Assembly: GCF_037154075.1 (NCBI RefSeq)
Contig: NZ_JBANRJ010000001.1
Span: 2,475,501 to 2,539,500 of the forward strand
Source of the DNA: Sphingobium aromaticiconvertens
GTDB lineage: Bacteria; Pseudomonadota; Alphaproteobacteria; Sphingomonadales; Sphingomonadaceae
DNA: 64,000 nucleotides
Reading direction: 5' to 3'
Positions 60,690 to 64,000 of this stretch are shown here, piece by piece (the stretch's first letter is position 1; each line of letters starts with the position of its first letter). Made by a program: the position numbers and the translations under genes. The notes under the pieces are model-generated. The model did not search any database. It saw only the letters and a list, made by a program, of their open reading frames with translations, and had not been told where the DNA came from.

Positions 60690-61784
60690 ATGGCGACCTC
60701 GCGCGATTATGGGCTTGGAGAGTTCGACTATCCCCGTGGCTGGATGATGGTGGCGGCTGCCGACTGGCTGACCGCGACGCCGATAGAGGCGCGCGTCTTT
60801 GGTGAGGATGTCGTGCTCTATCGCGGCGCCAGCGGTCGTCCGGTGATGCTGGATGCCTATTGCCCGCACATGGGCGCACATCTCGCCGTCGGGCCGACCG
60901 GCGCGACCGCGCTCCATTGTGTCCAGACCGAGGGCGACAGTATCCGCTGCCCCAATCACGGCTGGAAGTTCGGGCCGGACGGCCAGTGCACCGAAATCCC
61001 CTATTCGCGGATCACGATTCCGAAGGCGATGGGGATTCGATCCTGGCAGGTGCAGGAATGGGCCGGCTGCATTTTCGCGTGGCATGATCCCGAAGGCGGC
61101 GCGCCGACCTACGAGCTGCCCGCGCTTCCCGAATGGGCCGATCCCCGCTGGATGCGCTGGACGATTGCGGAGGTGCCCGAGATGGCCGTCCACCAGCTCG
61201 AGCTGGCCGAGCATGGCGTCGACAAGATCCACAACGCCAATGTTCATGGCCACGACCGGCTTGTCGGCCACCGCGTTACTTTTGACGGGCATCGCGCGCA
61301 GACCGACAGCACCAGCGTGATGATGGTGGACGGCGCGGAGAGTGCGCCCTTCACGGTGAGCAGTCGTTATACCGGGCCGGCGTTGCTGCTCGCCTATTCG
61401 GACGGGCCGCGACCGCTGATTTTCTTTTTCGCGCACACGCCAACGGAGGACGGCAAAGTCTGTGGCTTCCACGGCACGATGATGCGCGCCGTGGGCGATG
61501 CACCGGATGAGGAGGACGTCCGCGCCCACGCCGAGATATCGGCGATCAGCCTCTACCAGTTCAACCAGGACATGGAGATATTCAAGCGCAAGCGGCCCAC
61601 ACTCAAGGTCGTCCAGATTCCCGGCGACGGGCCGTTCCGGCGCTATCGCCAATGGTATTCTCAATTCTATGCGCCGCGCGCCCGGACCGAGGCGATCCAG
61701 GCGGCCGCGAACGGAGTGATCGAGACTGAGGGGCAGTATGACGCCCCTTGGATTGGCCGCGACGGCGATGACCAGCTTCGATGA
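60690..61784 (+). CDS. Rieske non-heme iron oxygenase, KshA-like (Rieske 2)
   Basis: A 364-residue Rieske monooxygenase-type protein. The cluster motif is C58-x-H60-x26-C87-x2-H90, with about nine residues more than the usual 15-17 spacing. The iron site is EHGVDKIHNANVHG (D-x2-H-x4-H). The architecture resembles 3-ketosteroid-9alpha-hydroxylase (KshA) and related oxygenases that act on alicyclic or steroid-like substrates, but the substrate is unproven. ATG 60690 is preceded by AAGGAGGATGAG, hence the choice over 60576. A reductase is not encoded nearby. Confidence 0.9.
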   Translation: MATSRDYGLGEFDYPRGWMMVAAADWLTATPIEARVFGEDVVLYRGASGRPVMLDAYCPHMGAHLAVGPTGATALHCVQTEGDSIRCPNHGWKFGPDGQCTEIPYSRITIPKAMGIRSWQVQEWAGCIFAWHDPEGGAPTYELPALPEWADPRWMRWTIAEVPEMAVHQLELAEHGVDKIHNANVHGHDRLVGHRVTFDGHRAQTDSTSVMMVDGAESAPFTVSSRYTGPALLLAYSDGPRPLIFFFAHTPTEDGKVCGFHGTMMRAVGDAPDEEDVRAHAEISAISLYQFNQDMEIFKRKRPTLKVVQIPGDGPFRRYRQWYSQFYAPRARTEAIQAAANGVIETEGQYDAPWIGRDGDDQLR

Positions 61785-62083
61785 ACCGTTCGCGCTCGCG
61801 CGCCGCTTCATGTCCCTTGATTACCTGAGCGACGGGCGCGCGGCGAGGAACCTGGTGACGTCGTCGTTCGACGGCAATGCGCTCAATTTCAGATCGAGGA
61901 CTGGATCACGAGGGGCGCCTATGACGGCTTTCTTGTAATCCCCGCGATCATGCGGACGATGTTGCGGCTGTCCGCGGAAACGGTTGTCGCCAAGCTTCAG
62001 CGCCATGACCTGTTCCGCCGGTAGTATCCCGACGGCACGCTCCGCGACATGATGGGCCTTGCGACGTGGGTCCGCAAGGCTGG
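61747..62083 (+). pseudogene. Decayed NtaA/DszA-type flavin monooxygenase
   Basis: Two pieces of a luciferase-like monooxygenase of the NtaA/SnaA/DszA branch. From 61747, in one frame: AATAMTSFDEPFALARRF and LDYLSDGRAARNLVTS. From about 61889, in another frame: QIEDWITRGAYDGFLVIP and VVAKLQRHDLFRR, then TAG (62022-62024), then YPDGTLRDMMGL. Intact relatives are about 440 residues, with roughly 200 residues between these pieces, so the gene has an internal deletion, a frameshift and a nonsense codon. Its 5' end overlaps the last codons of Rieske 2. Confidence 0.7.
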
Positions 62084-62860
62084 TCAGGCTTCCTCGACCA
62101 CGCGGACGACGAGCGTGTCGCGAAAACGTGCGAGTTGATCCGCATCCACGCCTGCGGCCAGGAAGAAATCGTCGATCGAGCCCCATTCGCGCGTGATCCC
62201 CCCGAGCGCGGAATCGAGGAACTCGAGATTAACACCGATCATCGTGTCGATCAGTGCCTCGCTCGGCCGGAAGCCGAAGGCTTCCTCGAATTGTTCGGGG
62301 ATGCCGCCGCGAATACGCAGATTCTGCGCGAAGACGTCTGAGCGCTGATAGTCCGCCACGATCACGTCGCGTGGCACGCCCAGCGCCATCAGCAGGATCG
62401 CCATCATCACGCCAGTGCGGTCTTTGCCCGCCGTGCAATGGACGAGAACGGGTGTCTCGCCATCGACGATCGCATCGATCAGCGATTTTAGATGCGGCCG
62501 GATCGCGCCCGGAATCGCGGCGTAATTGCCGTTCAAGGCATTCCGTGCGCCTTCCGGGGTAGGGTCGTTCTTAAGCGTCATCCAGCCGTCGTTGGTCTCG
62601 ACACGCAGATCGTTGGTGACGTCGAGGTTCAGCAACCGCGCCGTCTCGGTCCAGTCGTTTGGATCCTTGTTGCGCTCGGTATCGGCGCGAAGATCGCAGA
62701 CGAGGCGGATGGCGAGCGCGGCGAGTTCCTTGCGGTGAACCTCCTGAAAGCTGGCCGGACCTTCGGAGCGATAGATCATGCCGGGCTTGAGCGCGCCGCC
62801 ATCTTCGGTCGGCATGCCACCGACATCGCGGAAGTTGAGCTTGGAAAGCGCTTCGGTCAT
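62084..62860 (-). CDS. Tyrosine-protein-phosphatase family protein (PtpB-like)
   Basis: A 258-residue phosphatase with the active-site loop HCTAGKDRTG (Cys142, Arg148), the signature of the lipid/tyrosine phosphatase group that includes mycobacterial PtpB. The N-terminus NFRDVGG...LKPGMIYRSEG and the CDLRADTE strand fit that group. It may hydrolyse phosphotyrosine, phosphoinositides or another phosphomonoester. Alone on its strand, between the decayed monooxygenase and the SMP-30 gene. A role in removing phosphates added by the local kinases is a speculation. Confidence 0.9.
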   Translation of the reverse strand: MTEALSKLNFRDVGGMPTEDGGALKPGMIYRSEGPASFQEVHRKELAALAIRLVCDLRADTERNKDPNDWTETARLLNLDVTNDLRVETNDGWMTLKNDPTPEGARNALNGNYAAIPGAIRPHLKSLIDAIVDGETPVLVHCTAGKDRTGVMMAILLMALGVPRDVIVADYQRSDVFAQNLRIRGGIPEQFEEAFGFRPSEALIDTMIGVNLEFLDSALGGITREWGSIDDFFLAAGVDADQLARFRDTLVVRVVEEA

Positions 62861-63039
62861 TTTACATCACCTCTTTAAGTCGGCCGCCGAATATCTTTGG
62901 CATCGAGCGTAACCCGAAAGCATTGCAGAACCGAGACCGCGAAGAGATCGCCATTCCGCAGGCAAGCCTTCACCTGCCAGAAGGCGGGTAGGCCAGGCGG
63001 GCTAAAGATATACGCTGTGGGAAAGTGATTGGAGAGACG

Positions 63040-63963
63040 ATGGCGGGTAAGCTCGAATTCCTGACCAGCGGGCTGATGATGCCCGAAGGCCCGATCGCGA
63101 TGCCGGATGGCAGCGTACTGGTGGTCGAGGTGCTCGGCCGTCGCCTCACCCGCGTCGCCGCCGATGGCAGCCGCACGATCGTCGCCGAACTCGGCGGCGG
63201 GCCGAACGGTGCCGCGATCGGCCCGGACGGACGCTGTTATGTCTGCAACAATGGGGGTTTCGACCACGTCGAGCTCGAAGGCAGCGTGCTGCTGCCGCAC
63301 GAGGCACCCCATGATACGCCGCCGGGATCGATCCAGGTCGTAGATCTGGAAACCGGCGATTTCGAGACGCTCTACGCCCACAGCGAGGAAACACCGTTCT
63401 GGGGACCGAACGACATCGTGTTCGATGCCGCAGGTGGCTTCTGGTTCACCGATTTCGGGCGTGATCGGGGACGGGCGCGGATGCGTGGCGCGATCTATTA
63501 TGCGCAGGCGGACGGCAGCGCGATCCGCGAGGTCGTTTCGCCGGTCGATGCGCCCAACGGCATCGGACTCTCACCGGACGGTGGCACGCTCTATGTCGCC
63601 GCGACTTATGAGGCGCACCTGCTTAGCTTCCGCCTGTCGGCGCCCGGCATGATCGATCCAGCGGGCGCGATGATGCCGAACGGCGCCAGCATCGTCGGCC
63701 GAGCTGGGCCGGGGCAGTATCTCGACAGCCTTGCGGTGGATGGCGCCGGCCGGATTTGTGTCGCATCTCCGGGTGGTGGCGCGATCCTGGTATTCTTGCC
63801 GGAAGGCGGCTCGCCAGACGTCATCGCCATGCCTGATTTCCTCACCACCAACATCTGCTTCGGCGGACCCGATTTAAAGACCGCCTATGTGACGCTGGGC
63901 AGCACCGGGCGCGTGGCGGTGCTGAACTGGGATGTGCCCGGCCTGGAACTTGCTTATGCCTGA
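63040..63963 (+). CDS. SMP-30/gluconolactonase family protein
   Basis: A 307-residue six-bladed propeller of the SMP-30/LRE family: GLMMPEGPIAMPDGSVLVVE, GGGPNGAAIGPDGRCYVCNN, WGPNDIVFDAAGGFWFTDFG, DAPNGIGLSPDGGTLYVA and a DSLAVDGAGRICVA blade. The Glu, two Asn and Asp metal ligands of the family are all apparent (EGP, PNG, PND, DS). It likely hydrolyses a lactone. ATG 63040 has TGGAGAGACG upstream; GTG 63025 is rejected. The remaining 37 nt of the window hold no feature. Confidence 0.9.
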   Translation: MAGKLEFLTSGLMMPEGPIAMPDGSVLVVEVLGRRLTRVAADGSRTIVAELGGGPNGAAIGPDGRCYVCNNGGFDHVELEGSVLLPHEAPHDTPPGSIQVVDLETGDFETLYAHSEETPFWGPNDIVFDAAGGFWFTDFGRDRGRARMRGAIYYAQADGSAIREVVSPVDAPNGIGLSPDGGTLYVAATYEAHLLSFRLSAPGMIDPAGAMMPNGASIVGRAGPGQYLDSLAVDGAGRICVASPGGGAILVFLPEGGSPDVIAMPDFLTTNICFGGPDLKTAYVTLGSTGRVAVLNWDVPGLELAYA

Positions 63964-64000
63964 GGTGATCATCTAGGGTCAGGACCTATTAAATCGTCGA

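Noticed and set aside
60453..61811. 452-codon minus-strand open frame under Rieske 2
   Set aside because: Antisense to a gene with intact Rieske and iron motifs, with no domain of its own.
1..64000. A defined steroid-degradation cluster
   Set aside because: KshA-like Rieske and KSTD-like flavoproteins are suggestive, but HsaC/KstD-type ring-cleavage and side-chain CoA genes are absent, so the substrate is left open.
1..64000. CRISPR arrays, tRNA or rRNA genes
   Set aside because: No regularly spaced repeats and no cloverleaf or rRNA-like stretches were seen.

Overview
The window looks like a piece of a sphingomonad (Alphaproteobacteria, Sphingomonadales) genome. The evidence is high GC, three large TonB-dependent receptors of the DIVVTARR / GPQGTLFGRN type, and a dense set of short-chain dehydrogenases (SDRs), Rieske oxygenases, cytochromes P450 and flavoenzymes in short operons, plus a repeat at 37763-37837 that resembles dispersed sphingomonad palindromes. 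I see no rRNA, tRNA, CRISPR or replication/housekeeping genes. Every region reads as accessory catabolic DNA. The genus and the growth substrate cannot be fixed from sequence alone.

Layout. 0-9 kb: an FAD oxidoreductase (cut by the window edge), a divergent SDR pair, then NTF2-like protein, hydroxyisobutyrate-dehydrogenase-like enzyme, P450, SDR and TonB receptor. 9-23 kb: kinase A, epoxide hydrolase, alpha/beta hydrolase, NTF2-like, Rieske oxygenase, VOC protein, AhpD-like protein, SDRs, a GntR/FCD regulator, an EthD-domain protein, a luciferase-like flavoenzyme and an exported double NTF2 protein. Five intergenic sites around ATGCAT suggest one regulon here. 23-27 kb: a TonB receptor cut by an IS5-family element. 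27-38 kb: kinase B-SDR, dienelactone-hydrolase-like, quinone-reductase-like, TetR, kinase C-molybdopterin oxidoreductase and SDR-kinase D. 38-44 kb: SDR-NTF2, an MFS transporter, an old-yellow-enzyme homologue and NTF2-kinase E-GST. 44-53 kb: a minus-strand operon (FAD oxidoreductase, molybdopterin oxidoreductase, P450, SDR, DapB-like) whose first gene is cut by an IS110-family element. 53-64 kb: NTF2-GST, a sodium-solute symporter pair, TonB receptor, NTF2-kinase F-Rieske oxygenase, a decayed flavin monooxygenase, a tyrosine phosphatase and an SMP-30 protein.

How it may work (inference): TonB receptors and the MFS and symporter proteins bring in one or several hydrophobic substrates. P450s, Rieske oxygenases and flavin monooxygenases add oxygen. 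SDRs, FAD and molybdenum enzymes adjust oxidation state, and hydrolases, GSTs, NTF2/VOC/EthD small folds process intermediates. The distinctive element is six APH-fold small-molecule kinases in 51 kb, each tied to an SDR, NTF2, epoxide hydrolase or molybdenum gene. Four of them share an altered catalytic loop (xxDxGQFL in place of HGDxxxxN). No acyl-CoA ligase, acyl-CoA dehydrogenase, thiolase, ferredoxin or ferredoxin reductase is present, so the pathway must be completed elsewhere.

The region is decaying or recently rearranged. Two genes are cut by insertion sequences, with reading frames that restore exactly when the elements are removed. Four truncated gene ends sit directly against the 3' ends of intact genes.
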